Below, in pieces: positions 37,581 through 50,520 of a stretch of DNA of 64,000 bases (the stretch's first letter is position 1; each line of letters starts with the position of its first letter). The notes under the pieces are model-generated. The model was not told the DNA's origin. It saw nothing but the letters and a program-made list of their open reading frames with translations, and ran no database searches. Both the position numbers and the translations under genes were made by a program. The stretch comes from Cephalopachus bancanus (taxonomy: Eukaryota; Chordata; Mammalia; Primates; Tarsiidae). The stretch is taken from contig JAPVLO010000179.1 of assembly GCA_027257055.1 (NCBI GenBank), forward strand, positions 682,001 through 746,000. The letters are read 5' to 3'.

Positions 37581-37617
37581 GTAACTTTTATGTATATTTA
37601 CCATAATGAAAAAAACA
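37581..37617 (+). mobile_element. L1 3' end, second part
   Basis: It continues the L1 of 36890-37290 on the far side of the Alu, ending ataatgaaaaaaac. Confidence 0.75.
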
Positions 37618-38225
37618 AATTATATCTAATATAGTCTACTTTAAGAGTCAGAAAAAGCCCTCTCTAGGATCCCAGTATGGATTGCTATGGGTTCGAGATT
37701 CCCGGGGGGAGTCACTCTACTATCCGTGGTTTTTGCACTTTCCACATATGAGGCCTAGACATTCTTTTCTTTCCTTTCATTGGCCAAGGGGAAAACCAAG
37801 ACTAGAAAAAGTACTTTTTTAATTGTAAAATTTCACATTCAGAGAAGTCAAATGTGCTATAAATGGTTTTGGGACTTTTAAACAGTATAAATTTCCTTTT
37901 TTCTCCAAAAAAAACAGTTATTTTTTTAATTTTAAAAGGCACACAAAGAAAACTTTTTAAATTTTAAAAATTAAATTTTCCTTTTTAAAGAAAAAGGTTT
38001 TTTTTATCTTTTTTCCCCTACTGACATTTCAAGTCAGTATATTTTAATCAAATTAAATGCATGATTTCTTCATAAGAAGTATTTTTCACTCCTTATTTGT
38101 GGAAAATATTTCCAAAATTTACCAGAAAATCCTAGTGGGAGAAATTTTGATTTTTCAGAGTTGTAAAATCTTAAAACTTGTTGGAAGTAATGCAGGAATA
38201 CCTAGCCAATATTTGCTTTATGTAT

Positions 38226-38243
38226 ACACACACACACACACAC
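38226..38243. repeat. (CA)n microsatellite
   Basis: It is an uninterrupted CA run of about nine units. Confidence 0.9.
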
Positions 38244-38559
38244 CCCTCTCGTGGAAATGTGGAGAGAAAAAAGAAGGGAGTAAAGAAAGTTGGAAAGAAT
38301 GAAGGAAAGATAAGGGAAGTAAAAAAGGAAAAATTCAAAGCATTATGCTCTGTTCCTACATACAGCTCTAGCTGACCATCTTCTTCAGCCTCTATATCCA
38401 CTGAGAAGTCAAAATCCCAAGATTTGCTTTCTAGTGGGTTAGTAGAACCAAACTGATGAGTTGACAATACATCCACTGAAGGTTTGTCATTGAAAATGGT
38501 AAATTAGCAAACACTGTGCTTGGATATTGCATCTAATAACTTGTCGTCTTACAGTCAAA

Positions 38560-38700
38560 CACTTGGGATTCGAGATCTAATCCTAACAACCCCTCTAAGA
38601 GGCGAGTATTCTTCTCACTTCACATATGAGGAAACAGATTCAGAGAATGGAACTCGCCCCCCCACCGGGGCAAGGATTTGAACCTGGTCTCTTTCCTCAC
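38560..38700 (+). repeat. MIR element
   Basis: The segment aacaacccctctaagaggcgagtattcttctcacttcacatatgaggaaacagattcagagaatgg, then ggatttgaacctgg, is MIR. Confidence 0.75.
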
Positions 38701-39663
38701 AGCTTGAGATTCTCAGAGGAGGGCATTTGAGAGAACACCAGGTCAGAAACACTAAATGGCAACTTATCTCCATGCTGCCTGTTCTTGAGTTCCAGATGGA
38801 TGTGTGAGGACAAGCATGAGTGCTGTGGCTTTGATATTTTGATGGCCCCAAGGTTAGCAAACAGGGGGTTATGCACTCCTCATACAACTGGAATCACTCC
38901 TGGACCTACATCACAGCACAGCCCCACCTGTAGGACTCCAAGGCCCTGTGAGCATACGCCATGTGGATCCCCCTGGAGAAACCTGGACTCTCAAACCATG
39001 CCACCCTCCTATCGGTCAGGACACACACTAGTCAATGATGTGTAACAGTCTCGCGCTGTCCTCTCTTCAAGCTCTGGGACTCCCTGCAGACCCAGGTTTG
39101 ATGTTTTCTAGGTTACTGATAGAAAGAGTAAATCTATTATAATAACAAATTATCATTTGTGACTATTGCACTTTTCTCTAGAAATTCATGCCAATTACAC
39201 GCTTCTCTAAAAGTCCTGGGCTTGGAAGGATGACTCCCTTGTAATAAGGGCCTCATTATGGCCTTCTGCTCTTTGAAACATTTTCTTCCCACGAGGTTGT
39301 TTTTGTGTTGTTTTTGACAAATGAGAACCTCTTCAACTCTCCTTCTAAAAGGGTCTCAGAGTGCCCTTGGGGGGAAGCAGTCTCAAAATGAATTAAGAAC
39401 GGAAAGATTTATACTTGTGTATTCCAAGCTCTATGAAGGAAATTGAAGCCAACTTTATAACCTCAAAGAATCAACATTCCCATGGTCTCTGAAATCAGCC
39501 ATATTCTTTCTGACTCTGCCTGACCTCAGCTCCTCGACTCTGGTAGATACCAGCTAGTATCCAAGAATGGATAAAGTATTGAACTTCAGGAAAGATGCTG
39601 AAAATACCCCACAATTTTCTTCTGCTTTGAGTAGAACAAGCACTTACTTTTAAACATTAAGCT

Positions 39664-39800
39664 GGCCAGACGTAGTGGGTTACGCCTGTAATCCTAGCAC
39701 TTTGGGAGGCTGAGGCGGAAGGATTGCTTGAGCCCAGGAGTTTGAGACCAGACTGGGAAACACAACAACATATCACCTCTTAAATAAAAAAATAATTAAG
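39664..39800 (+). mobile_element. Alu left-arm monomer (FLAM-like)
   Basis: Only a left arm is present (ggccagacgtagtgggttacgcctgtaatcc...gagaccagactgggaaac) ending in an A-rich tract. No right arm follows. Confidence 0.8.
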
Positions 39801-39881
39801 CCGTACAGATGTTTATTACAGAAGGGCAAGCTTGGTGGCCTGTCAAGACATTATCAATGAATTTTAAAAACTTTTGGCATC

Positions 39882-40165
39882 AGCCAGGCACAGTGGCTCA
39901 CACCCGGAATCCCAGCACTTTGGGAGGCTGAAGCGAGAGGATTGCCTGAGCCCACAGGTTCAGCCTGGGCAGCGTGGCAAGACCTCATCTCTACAATAAA
40001 TCAAAAAATCAGGTGGAAGTGGTGGCGTGCCTGTAGTTCCAGTACTTGGAAGGCTGAGGCAGAAGGATTGCCTGAGCCCAGCTGGTAGAGGCTGCGGTGG
40101 CCGTGAGCATGCCACTACACTCCAGCCTGGACGACAGAGTGAGACTCCGATTCAAAAAACAAACA
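39882..40165 (+). mobile_element. Alu, intermediate form
   Basis: It keeps GGCTCACACCCGGAATCCCAG, with a ten-base loss after CACAGGTTC. It has AATAAATC and GGTGGCCGTGAGCATGCCAC, a step between the AluJ and derived right arms. Confidence 0.92.
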
Positions 40166-41660
40166 AACACAAAAATAGTAACAACTTCCCCTTACCTCCA
40201 CAACACTGTCTGTATCCCCTGCTGACCTTTTATTCTTCTGTTTCTCTACTATTACTATTCTGGACTGAAATTTTGGAGGCAGTATTTCAACTGGATTGTA
40301 CTAGCTGCAATAACAGGATGGAATAAGAGGAATTTTTTTAGAGAAATCCACAACATTGGTATATTCAGTCTTCTTCATCTCTAGTTGGAAAATCTTATTT
40401 CATTTCCCCAGGTTTCAGCAGAATTTGCAGCAATATACTTTTGTTACCTTGTGCCACTTTTTCTATTGCCTGATCACAAATACCTGATAACCCAGAGTTT
40501 GCAATCTGTTGGGGTTCCCTGGCCCTTGAGAGATGAGAACAGCCAAATAGGTAATAAGCATTACCAGCAATTCTCAGGAAACTAAACAGCACAGAGAAAC
40601 ATGGTCATAGCTTATGCAAGACCAGCCTTTTTGAGAATCCTAAGGCAGATGCACCATGTTCATCGCAGATGCAATTAATCAACCTGAAAAATTTATCCAC
40701 TGCCTTTAATCACCCCAAATCCTATGGAAGAAGGAAACTCCAAGTGAAGGACATTGCTGAGATCTCTAGAGAAGAAAACGTCATATGAAATTACTTCCAC
40801 CTAGGAAATGTGAAGTAAGCTGTGGTTAGATCAGTGGAGAAATCTCGCGGTGGTGTGTCTGGCATAACTCCTGAGGGATTAGGAGAGTGGGCGCTACCCA
40901 TCAACTTCATGAATCATTACTGAAAACATTTCACAAAGGAGCAGCTTGTGCTATTTCCTTTTATCTTTCTTAGATAAAAAAAGCTGACAACACAGTCTTT
41001 AAAACCTTTTCCAGCCAAATCCGTAGTTCTAAAACCAGTTAAAGGAACAAACATTTATGTCACAAGAGCTTGCACCAACAAGACAACAGTAGAATTTAAC
41101 ACTCACAGTAAAAATCTATTGCTTCTAATGAAGTGTGAAACTTCATGAGACCACTTTTATCAGAAAACAATATTCCTCAAAAAAAAAAAAAACAAACCTC
41201 ATAAACCCTTTTCCTCTATGCATATCTCCAAGCATACCCTTGCATTTGCCGTGGATGTGCTACTGCATGGTGACTCGGGTCAGATGCCAAGGCCCACGTG
41301 CCTTCTTCCTATTCTAGATTGCCACCAGGACCCCAAGTCCTTGGGCAGCCGGTACTCACATTTTACCTTTCCATGGATCTTTTTGCTCCCTAGACGTCTC
41401 TATTTTTGTTTCTGACCTGTATTTTCTATAAACTGTACTAAGGAAACTTTCTGAAAGGAAGATCCCTTTTATAGGTGAATCCTCTGCCACAAAGTCTGCT
41501 GTAGGGTCTTCCCAGTTGCCAGGACACACATCTTTTAGTTCCTTTAGTGACTGTCTGCTGACCCAGCATCCTCAGGGGAGGAGGAATTCCACATCAAATT
41601 TCCAGGAAAATAAAACTTTCTCCTGTAGAAACTAAAAAAAAACAGTAATTAAATAGAGTC

Positions 41661-41952
41661 GGCTGGGTGTGGTGGCTCACACCCATAATCCTAGCACTTT
41701 GGGAGGCGGAGGCAAAGAGAATTGCTTGAGTCTAGGAGTTCAAAACTAGCCTAGGCAATAGCAAGACCCCAACTCTACAAAAATAAAAAGAAGCTGGGTG
41801 TGGTAGTGTGTATCTGTCGTCCCGGCTACTCGAGAGGCTGAGGTGGAAGGATCACCCGAATCCAGAGAGCTGAGGCTGAAGTGAGCTGTGGTCATGCAAC
41901 TGCACTATAGCCTGGGTGACAGAGTGAGACCATGGCTCAAAAATAAAAATAA
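41661..41952 (+). mobile_element. Alu, AluJ-like
   Basis: Ordinary old AluJ features are present (CACACCCATAATCC, CTCTACAAAAATAAAAAG, GTGAGCTGTGGTCATGCAACTG). None of the derived diagnostic bases are seen. Confidence 0.93.
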
Positions 41953-42375
41953 ACAGAGTCAGCCACTATAGATGGCTACGGAGTTCTAGACATCTGAGAG
42001 TTTTGAACCTAGGATGAGAATACTGTGGGGGCCGTGGCACTCAACAGTAGAAGAACCTGTAATTCTGATTCCCAGTTACTCATTTAGAAAAGGTGTTTTG
42101 TTGTTTCTGCCTTCTTAAATGGAATTGATAGAATATAGGTAGCTTTTCCTCGTGTCTGGGGCTTTCCTCATGTCTTTGGAGACTGCTGTTCCTTTCACCA
42201 CCAAGGCATCAAGCAGTGTGTCAAAGTCATTAGGGGCTGGAGTCCTAGACAGTCACAGCCACTAGAAATAGAAATCCAGCTAACTGCACATGGGAAGGCT
42301 TGCCCACTATACACATCACTTGGGATTCACTACAGCTCCTTTGGGGACCCAGGAGTATTTTTTTAAAGCACTCTG

Positions 42376-42664
42376 AGCTGGGTGCAGTGGCTCACACCTG
42401 TAATCTCAGCACTTTGGGAAGCAGGAGCAGGAGGATTGCTGAGACCTGGAGTTCGAAACCAGCCTGGGCAACACAGTGAGATCTCATCTCTACAACCATA
42501 AAATAAAATTAGCCAGGCATGGTGGCATGCACCTGTAGTCCCAGCTACTTGGGACACTGAGGCAGGAGGATCGCTTGAGCCTAGGAGTTGGAGATTATAG
42601 TGAGCTATGATCCCATCACTGCACTATAGCCTAGGCAACAGACCCTGTCTCCAAAAAAATAAAA
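42376..42664 (+). mobile_element. Alu, AluJ-like
   Basis: An 11-bp target-site duplication AAAGCACTCTG (42365 and 42665) flanks it. It has the AluJ right arm GTGAGCTATGATCCCATCACTG. Confidence 0.94.
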
Positions 42665-43639
42665 TAAAGCACTCTGGGGTTTGTAACCACATTCCAGATG
42701 CTTAAAGCTGTCAAAGCCTGGATTCTGGATGAGTGGGATATCAGTATAAAGAGATAAAAACACACTCTCATCTTTCATATCCTCTCTCTTTCTCCCTCCC
42801 CTGTAATGTCTCAATTTTTTTCTCTAGTTTGCTTCTTTCAATATTCTTGAAATTCCATGTAAGTGAGAATTTGAATCTCTTGCTTTTGATACGTACACTT
42901 CTTTTTTGTGACCAAGGCTGAAATCTCACACTATTCTGTTGTGGAAAGGTGACAAGGACTAGAAGTCACCACACCACCTCATGATCTCCAGAAAGGCATG
43001 ACCCTATGACAGAGACCCCAGTACACTCGTGCATAGTAATTCTTATGCTGAATACAAACCTAAAAAGAGATGAAAAGAATCCCATTAGTGTAATGTTTTA
43101 TAACTTGCTATACAATCTCCATAACCAAGTCCTGCTCCACACACAACTCCCTGTGAACAGACTTCCTGTTGTCTTCACAGGATTGTATTCTCTCAAGCAG
43201 ATGATGGTGTGTCTCTTAAAGGTGGCTTAGACATTAAAAATAGTCATGATCTGCCACAAAATAGGTCAGGTTATCCTGGGGATCCCATGAGAGATGTCCT
43301 GGAACTCTGAAAAGCTGCACTGGCTTCAGGAGGTTTTCCTGGGACAGAGCTGGTTCCAGAGAAAGTGAGGCGAGGATGTGAGGTGTCCTTGAAGCGTTCC
43401 TGGCAGAAATGATGCCGGCTTGGTTCATCACTCTTTCATAAAAAGTAACAGTGCACATGCCACAAGGTCAAGGCTAGAGAACAACCTCACCACTACCTGT
43501 CTTGCTTGCTAAACTCAAGCTTGTTGAGGGAAGAGAGTCAAACACTAGCCAGTGGTGTTTTGCACTGTTTGGGGTAGTTATCATCTCATATAAATCCTGG
43601 TAATGACAACCATCAAAATCAAAAGAGCACTTGCAGCCT

Positions 43640-43770
43640 TGGTATCAGAAGGCCCGCATCCTGTCACTGGTGTCCTGTCACTGGTGTGACCTCAGGTAAG
43701 TCCTTTGGTGACCCTGAGCCACAGTTTGTCCTGTGCCTAAAGAAATTCCCACTTAACTCAGAGTGGCGGT
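43640..43770 (+). repeat. MIR element with a 14-bp tandem duplication
   Basis: The segment gtgacctcaggtaagtcctttggtgaccctgagccacagtttg is MIR. TCCTGTCACTGGTG is present twice in tandem at 43659-43672 and 43673-43686. Confidence 0.75.
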
Positions 43771-45018
43771 GAGAAGTGGCCAGGGCACGGAAGCACTTGG
43801 TGGCATGTGGCATTACTCAAATGCACCATATCCTTTATGTAGCCATCTTCACAGAAAAGTTACCTGGGGACTCCAAAGTAACGTCAGTGAGTCCAGGTAA
43901 GTTACCCACCCTCCTGGCAGGAGCAAATAGCAACTGGTTAAGCACCAGCACCAGGCTGCACACACCAGGGGATCTCTTTGATGCCATCACATAGAAAGGA
44001 TCAAAGAGTAGGTGCAGAGTTGGGAGACTTTTTCAGGTATACTCCACCTGCAAGCTATTTTCTTCCCATCAAAAAGCCCGAAGAACTAAAGCCTCTTTCC
44101 ACTAATACTCCTATACTTCACACATCAGAGAGACAGACACTGAGAAACAGAGAACAAGAGAATATAAGACCCAGAGAAATGAAAAGGGTGGGGAGGAAGG
44201 CAACAGCAGGTAACAGGCATTTTGCAGAACTGCACGCATGTGTACTACAGCTGTTAGGACCCAGGGTGGCTATGGCCATGAAAATACAAACAAATTAAAA
44301 AGGCTGCTGCCATTCTCAAAAGAAATCTTATGAAATGACTCAGTTCACTTTTCTTTCTGACATCACTGCTGTTCCGTTATCAAACACTTGATGGATTTAC
44401 TTTGCTTGGTCCACATAAGGCTGTCTCATCATTCTAACATGCTACAAAGCCAAGGGCGAGGATCAACTAATTTACTTCTTCCATTTTCCCAATAACATCT
44501 GGTAGAATATCATGCACATAGGGTTTTTTTTTTTTTTTTACAGATTCTTGTTTAAAAATAAGGGAGAAAGGAAGTGGAGAGGGAAAAATGTTCAAGCAGT
44601 TGCTTATTATATACCAAGGGAGACCTAAAGCAAAACTGGAATTATTTTTTGGAGCGTGGGCCCCTTGTAGTACACTCGGAATTTGTTCCTCCTGATCAAT
44701 TGGTTAAAAAAGATTTTTATCTCTTACTTTTGAGAAGGTTGTGTCATGATTTGCCAAAGAAACACCCTGAGTTTTGGCAAACAGATAGCTAGTCTTCCTA
44801 CCATGAACAACATACCTGCTTACACCGCACTGGTGTTAGCAATTTTTGACCAAAAACAGCATGACCTCCGTACCCCACCTTCGCTATTCACCCATAAGTG
44901 ACAGTTTTTGTTTGTTTCCCTGGATGAAAAAAGTCCTCAAAGGGAAACATTTTGCTGATTGGAAGAGGTAAAACAAAAAATGGTAGAAGCACTAAAAGGC
45001 ATCAAAATTGACGCGTTC

Positions 45019-45301
45019 GGCCAGGCGTGGTGGCTCAAGCCTATAATCCCAGCACTTTGGGAGGCCGAGGTGAGGGGATTGCCTGACACCATGGGTTCAA
45101 GAACAGCCTGGGCAACTTGGCAGGACCTCATCTCTACAATAAATCAAAAAATTAGCCAGCTGTAGTAGCATGCACCTATAGTTCCAGCTACTTGAAAGGA
45201 TCACCTGAGCCCAGCACATCGACTCTAGGGTGGCCATAAGCTTGCCGCTGCATTCCAGCCTGGGCGACGGAGTAGGACTCCAACTAAAAAAATTAAAAAA
45301 T
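45019..45301 (+). mobile_element. Alu, intermediate form
   Basis: A 15-bp target-site duplication AAAATTGACG(C/A)GTTC (45004 and 45302) flanks it. It has GGCTCAAGCCTATAATCCCAG, AATAAATCAAAAAATTAG and GGTGGCCATAAGCTTGCC. Confidence 0.94.
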
Positions 45302-46419
45302 AAAATTGACGAGTTCAACTGTTTTGAGCAGTGAGAAAAATGTCTTGATAGGTATACTGCATCAAACAGTGAATACTTTGAGGGTGACTGAAGTTTAAAC
45401 ACGTAAGGAAAAATACACAATTTTTTATAAATTCCAGCATTTTGGGGGTCCTCTCTCCTAAACCTGTAGGAAAAGCAATAAAACTTTTAAATAGTTTGAA
45501 ATAAAATTAACATATATTTTAAATTTGAAGCATATAACTAAATTATATACTATGAAATGGTCCTGTATTAAATAGTCATAAATTGTAACACTCCTCTCAT
45601 CTATATTTTTATGCCATTTTTATGGTCTCAACGGGTCCCTGACACTCCTATACATCTCGCTGGGAGTGCTATGAATGCATGGCTTGGGGCAGTCTACCAG
45701 GACCATTCCTCAGGACTGTTTGCACTGAGCAACCTTGAGGGAGGGATGAGATAATGTCTCCCTCTGCAACAAAGAACAGACTTGCTTAATATACAGGAGC
45801 ATAAAATGGCAACAACATGGTGGGTTCTCCAAGCTCAGTTTTCCTCAGCTATGACACCAGCCTACAGTATGTATAGCATCCATCTGAGCCCACTGGGTCA
45901 TGTTCACTGGACCTGGGCACAAGAGGAACTGACTGTGCTGATGCCAGTGCTGCCTGCTGTGCCCTGACTAATAAAGTCCATCTCTGACCCAGGAGTTTCG
46001 TGTCTTCTGCCAGCATCCACAGATGAGTAACAGGCTACCTTATTAGCATGTAAAGTAAAATCAGATCCATACCTTTATTTCAAATAAGTGTCTCCCATTT
46101 TTTTTAAGTTGGCTTTATAGTTCATTCAAAGGAAAACAACTGTCTCTCAATAGAATTTAGCATTTGGTATTTTTTCAAATGATTTTAACACTTAACAAAA
46201 ACATTTTGCCCACATTGGGCAAAATATAACTATGACCAGATACAAGTAAGTATGACATCTTCTGTCTGTGACATGCATAGATGCGACCAGGCAACCCCAA
46301 AATCTAACCCAGAGTTGGGCTTATTTGTTCTATTCTCATCCCTTTTGGAGGGTTCCTGTGCGTCTGCAGAAGGCAACTGGTCTTACAGCCTAGGGATCAA
46401 TAGTAAAAATTAACTCCTG

Positions 46420-46702
46420 CCGGGCTTGGTGGCTCAGCCTGTAATCCCGTGCCTTTGGGAGGCTGAGGTGAGTGGATTGCCTGAGCCCGCGGGTTCGAGA
46501 CCGGCCTGGGCAGGCGAGACCTCATCTCTACAATAAATCAAAAAATCAGCCGGGCGTGGTAGCGCATGCCTGTAATTCCGGCTACTCGGAAGGCTGAGGC
46601 GGAAGGATCGCCGGAGCCCAGCAGGTGAGGCTGTGGTGGCCGGGAGCGGCCACTGCATTCCAGTCTGGGCAATCGAGTGAGACTCCAACTCAAAAAAAAA
46701 AT
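46420..46702 (+). mobile_element. Alu, derived lineage, young-looking
   Basis: AATTAACTCCT is duplicated (46408 and 46703). It has the full diagnostic set with the short left arm (CTGGGCAGGCGAGACC) and GGTGGCCGGGAGCGGCC in the right arm. Confidence 0.97.
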
Positions 46703-47707
46703 AATTAACTCCTCACTTTTACCCAGTCCCACCCCTTCTCTTTGCAGTAGTAGGTCAGAATGACCATGTTGGATATGGTCATGTGTCCACACATTTGGCT
46801 GTTTGTCCACAATATTCTCTAGGGTTTCCCACATCTAGTTCTCCATGGCACTGTAATTATGCCTCATTGTGGCTTATTGTGCACTACACGAAGCTCAGAG
46901 ACTCCTCATGTCACCCCTTTTGAGGCGAGAACCATGTTGCTTACAAAAGAGCCTATGTATCCAGTGGTAGGGTGCCTGCACCCCACAAGCAACTCCATAA
47001 TATCTGATAAGTAGATGAATTGATTCATTATCACTTCTAGACCTTATTTGTAACAGTACTGCTCAATATCATTTTATTGAGTTTAACAACTTGAGGAAGT
47101 AAGATTTTTAAACAGTCACCTCCAAGAACCTCAGAAATACTCTGTGTATCTGTGGCATAAAAACTCAGCACACCTAAGACTGCCAACATTTTCATTCTTT
47201 GTTTACCTTGCTATTCCATGTACTTCCCCGAGACAAGAAGCCAGACCCAGGCCTTTCTTAGACTTTCCTCTGAATCAAACATGAATAAAGCAAGGGACAG
47301 TTGCTAAAGAAAGTCATAAAACTTTCTAAAAATTCTATTTAAAAGCGATGTTAATAACTATCAGTTATTATGCAAATAATATATGGAAGCTTACATTTTA
47401 AAAGAGAAAACTAACAATTTTACAAAACAGCTCAGTACTTCTAATAGACAAGTGACTTTTATAAACAGTTACAATATTTACACATCTTACTCAGAATAAA
47501 GCTCTTCAGTGTTCTCACTTAAAACATTAGATAGTGTTTAATTTTATCTCACACTCAGCAAGTCAGCCCCAACCTGGTCCTCTTCTCCCCAAGTCAGCCC
47601 TCTCCATTTCTGTCATCAGGATGTCATAGCATCAAAGTTCTGGAGCCCTCTGGACCCTTCCCTTCCCTTTCCTTTCAGCCTTACAGATTCATCAACAACC
47701 TCCTTTC

Positions 47708-47845
47708 AAATATCCTTCTGGAGACTTCTTTTGACTGAGTCTACACAAGTTGTGTCGAAACATGTTGAAAATTCCAAATAAACCCTCAAGTGAAAATGCA
47801 GAGTTGGTCAGCAGCAGCCTAAGCCTTACAAGTCTCTTTTTTACA
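47708..47845. repeat. Copy 1 of an unassigned dispersed repeat
   Basis: It aligns end to end with 48772-48906 in the same orientation (shared ends AAATATCCTTCTGGAG and CTCTTTTTT). About four in five aligned bases agree by eye. I do not recognise the family. Confidence 0.7.
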
Positions 47846-47991
47846 TCATCACCCCCCTAATCCAGTGTTCAACACCTCATGCCCACGTTAATGAAACAGC
47901 TTTTAAAAGAGAATCCGCTGACTCTGTCTGTCCCATCTCAGAGCATTTCTCATCTAATCTTACCTTCATAAAAACAACAAAGATTCTTTTC

Positions 47992-48297
47992 TTTTTCTTT
48001 CTTTCTTTTTTTTTTTTCTGAGTTGGAATCTCACTCTGTCACCCAGACTGGAGTGCAGTGGCACGCTCCCGCCACTGCAGCCTCAACCTGCTGGGCTCTG
48101 GCAATCTTTCCACCTCAGTCTTCCAAGTAGCCAGAACTACAGGTGTGTGCTACCATGCGCAACTAATTTTTGCCTTATTGTAGAGATGAGGTCTTTCCAA
48201 GTTACCTGGGCTGGTCTCGAACCTGTGGGCTCAGGCAATCCACACGCCTTGGCCTCCCAAAGTGCTGGGATGACAGGCTGAGCCACTGAGCCCGGCC
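47992..48297 (-). mobile_element. Alu, intermediate form
   Basis: AAAGATT(C/A)TTTTC (47979 and 48298) flanks it. Its head on the gene-sense read is CCGGGCTCAGTGGCTCAGCC, but the left arm still has CAGCACTTTGGG. Confidence 0.94.
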
Positions 48298-48771
48298 AAA
48301 GATTATTTTCAATTGCAACGTCCCCCTCTTCTAGAACAGCAGTTGCCCTCCCTTCAACTGCACTCTGCCCCATCTCTGCACTGACATCTACGCCGCCCTG
48401 CATTGGACTCCTGTGACTCAGGTCCACCTCGGATTTCCTTGACTGTTGAAGGGCATGGAGCGAAAACCCCCGAAACAAAAAGCGATTGTTTTTAGAGTGT
48501 TGATATATGAGACATGAGTGTCAAAAATAGCATCCCAGTGAGAAATTATAGCACAAAATTTAAGTTATCTTGTTCCAAAATGACACCAATCTATTCTGGA
48601 AGGACTCAGGTGGCCCACTTTGGAGCACAGCCCAGAATGGTAGCAGTAGCTTCACTTATATCCTCAGAAGCACAGATCAAATATTACGTTCCACTCCTGG
48701 GTGGTCACTGAAAGAGGCATGTTTACTGTCTATGCATATAAAACTTGAATCAGAGAGCCAAAGGTCTGGTG

Positions 48772-48906
48772 AAATATCCTTCTGGAGCCTTCTTTTAACA
48801 GAACTCGCACAAGCTATGTCCAAACATGTAGAAAATTCTGAACAAACAGTCAAGCAAAGTGCAGAATCAGCAACAGCTTGAGCCTTACAAATCTCTTTTT
48901 TGCACA
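48772..48906. repeat. Copy 2 of an unassigned dispersed repeat
   Basis: It is the partner of 47708-47845, about 1.06 kb downstream, with no homology between the flanks. See the finding on this pair. Confidence 0.7.
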
Positions 48907-49654
48907 GATATTTTCTTCTCAACAGAATCCAGACACAGTCCATGTGCTGACAAAAGACGTGCAGTCCGATGTCTGCACACACTTGTCCCACTGGGGGCCT
49001 GCTGCCCAGAGCACCTGCCTGCCCATCTTCCTCTTCTTCAGAGCAGGTGGGGGCCTGGCCATGGTGCACACCAGCATGCACCCGTCTGCCCCAGCACTCG
49101 GGCCTGCCTGTCAGTAACTTTATTAATGTACAAATAGACAGTAACTGCAGGCCTTAGTCCCAGCCAGGTCAAAGGAGACTACCTTGTGATACCCTGAAAT
49201 AAACTCAGTTTTACCAGAAAGTCACTTTGCTGTAATGAAGATAAAGCACTCTAATAAGCCAAGATGCCCTTAAGTCAGACGAATAATATTATAATGGCAA
49301 TACATTCAAAATGCATGTTAATAATCTTGTTACCACTTTTCTCATGTCTAGAAAAATGTTTCAAGCCCTTTTCAGGGCAGTGTCCTCTGGATGTAGGCAT
49401 TTGGGGTCCCTGTCTATAACTCCGCCTGCTCTCCAGCCGATTAAGAGACAGAAACTTCCTTTCTTCCCTCACACATCCAGCCTGCCAGGCAGCAGGCACC
49501 ACACTGGTACAAGTGCCCAGCCCTCTGCAGGGCACCCAGGATACAAAGGGTAGCAGGCAAGGCACCACCCCTGAGGAGGGTGCCCTCCAGGTCTGGGTTC
49601 TCTCCAGGCCTATTTGGCTTAGGCATTCAAATGCTGTCCTTACCTTCCTCTCTT

Positions 49655-49659
<5 letters not shown>

Positions 49660-49744
<85 letters not shown>
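49660..49744. repeat. Compound (TC)n(CA)n microsatellite
   Basis: A TC tract of about 19 units (49660-49697) abuts a CA tract of about 23 units (49698-49744). Both are uninterrupted, so it is probably polymorphic. Confidence 0.97.
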
Positions 49745-49748
<4 letters not shown>

Positions 49749-49789
49749 GTGCCTACTGCATGCAAGGGAGCCTGTCTATAATAGTTGAT

Positions 49790-49853
49790 GGACCTCAGCC
49801 TCCCAAAGTGCTGGGATTATATGGGTGTGGTGTGTGAGCCACCATACCCAGCC
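49790..49853 (-). mobile_element. Alu left-arm fragment
   Basis: Only the 5' part of an Alu is present in reverse (cctcagcctcccaaagtgctgggattat...gccaccatacccagcc). Confidence 0.85.
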
Positions 49854-49969
49854 ATACACAATTTAAGTATTCCCTATAGGTTAACAGAAACTCAAAATAC
49901 AGTTTGATGTTAGTCTTGATAGCAAAGTTATGTTACTCACAGAGTAAAGCTTTATCCCATTGAAATATC

Positions 49970-50130
49970 GTAGCAAGCTTATGAGGCAGGTCCTGCTATC
50001 TCAGTTTTACAGCTGCAGACACTGAAGTTAAGCCATTAAGCAGTGTGCCAAAAGTCACATAGTTACCAAGCAACAGAACAGGATTCCATGTCTACACGAG
50101 GCTAACTAAGCTCACGCCCTGAGCCCTATT
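49970..50130 (+). repeat. MIR element
   Basis: The segment tatgaggcaggtcctgctatctcagttttacagctgcagacactgaag...gtcacatagttaccaagcaacagaacaggattcc is MIR. Confidence 0.8.
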
Positions 50131-50239
50131 CACTGAGGCCTGCTGCCTCAGCCAGTAGAAGATACCAAGCTCACAGGTGTTTAACAGATGACAACACTTG
50201 GTCCACGCACACCCTTCACTCTCTCAGGCCTACCACCGA

Positions 50240-50520
50240 CATCTGCCTTTCAGATTCTGCCTTCTTCCCTCCCAGGTCACTGCCACATTCTCGTAACTGG
50301 CTCTCTCTTCTGGCTTCATTCTACCTCCACTTGCGCTCCAAAGATGCAACTGACCATGTCAATCCACTTTCAAAATCCTCCTGTGACACCCCAGTGGCTT
50401 CAGAGTACGTCAAACACTGTGAGCCAGATCCCTAGATCCACATGGGCTGTCCACAGTCAGCTTGGCCTCTCCATAGACCATGTCCCTGCTGCAGTGACAG
50501 CAAGTCTTGTAGCCCCAGGT
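50240..50520 (+). repeat. L2 fragment
   Basis: The segment ctctcttctggcttcattctacctcc...accatgtcaatccactttcaaaatcctcctgtgacaccccagtggcttcagagta matches the L2 3' part. The open frame 50188-50664 passing through it is fortuitous. Confidence 0.65.

Noticed and set aside
49275..49837. Open frames across the TC/CA microsatellite
   Set aside because: Dinucleotide repeats give stop-free frames (CVCVCV, RERERE, SLSLSL, THTHTH) by composition alone.
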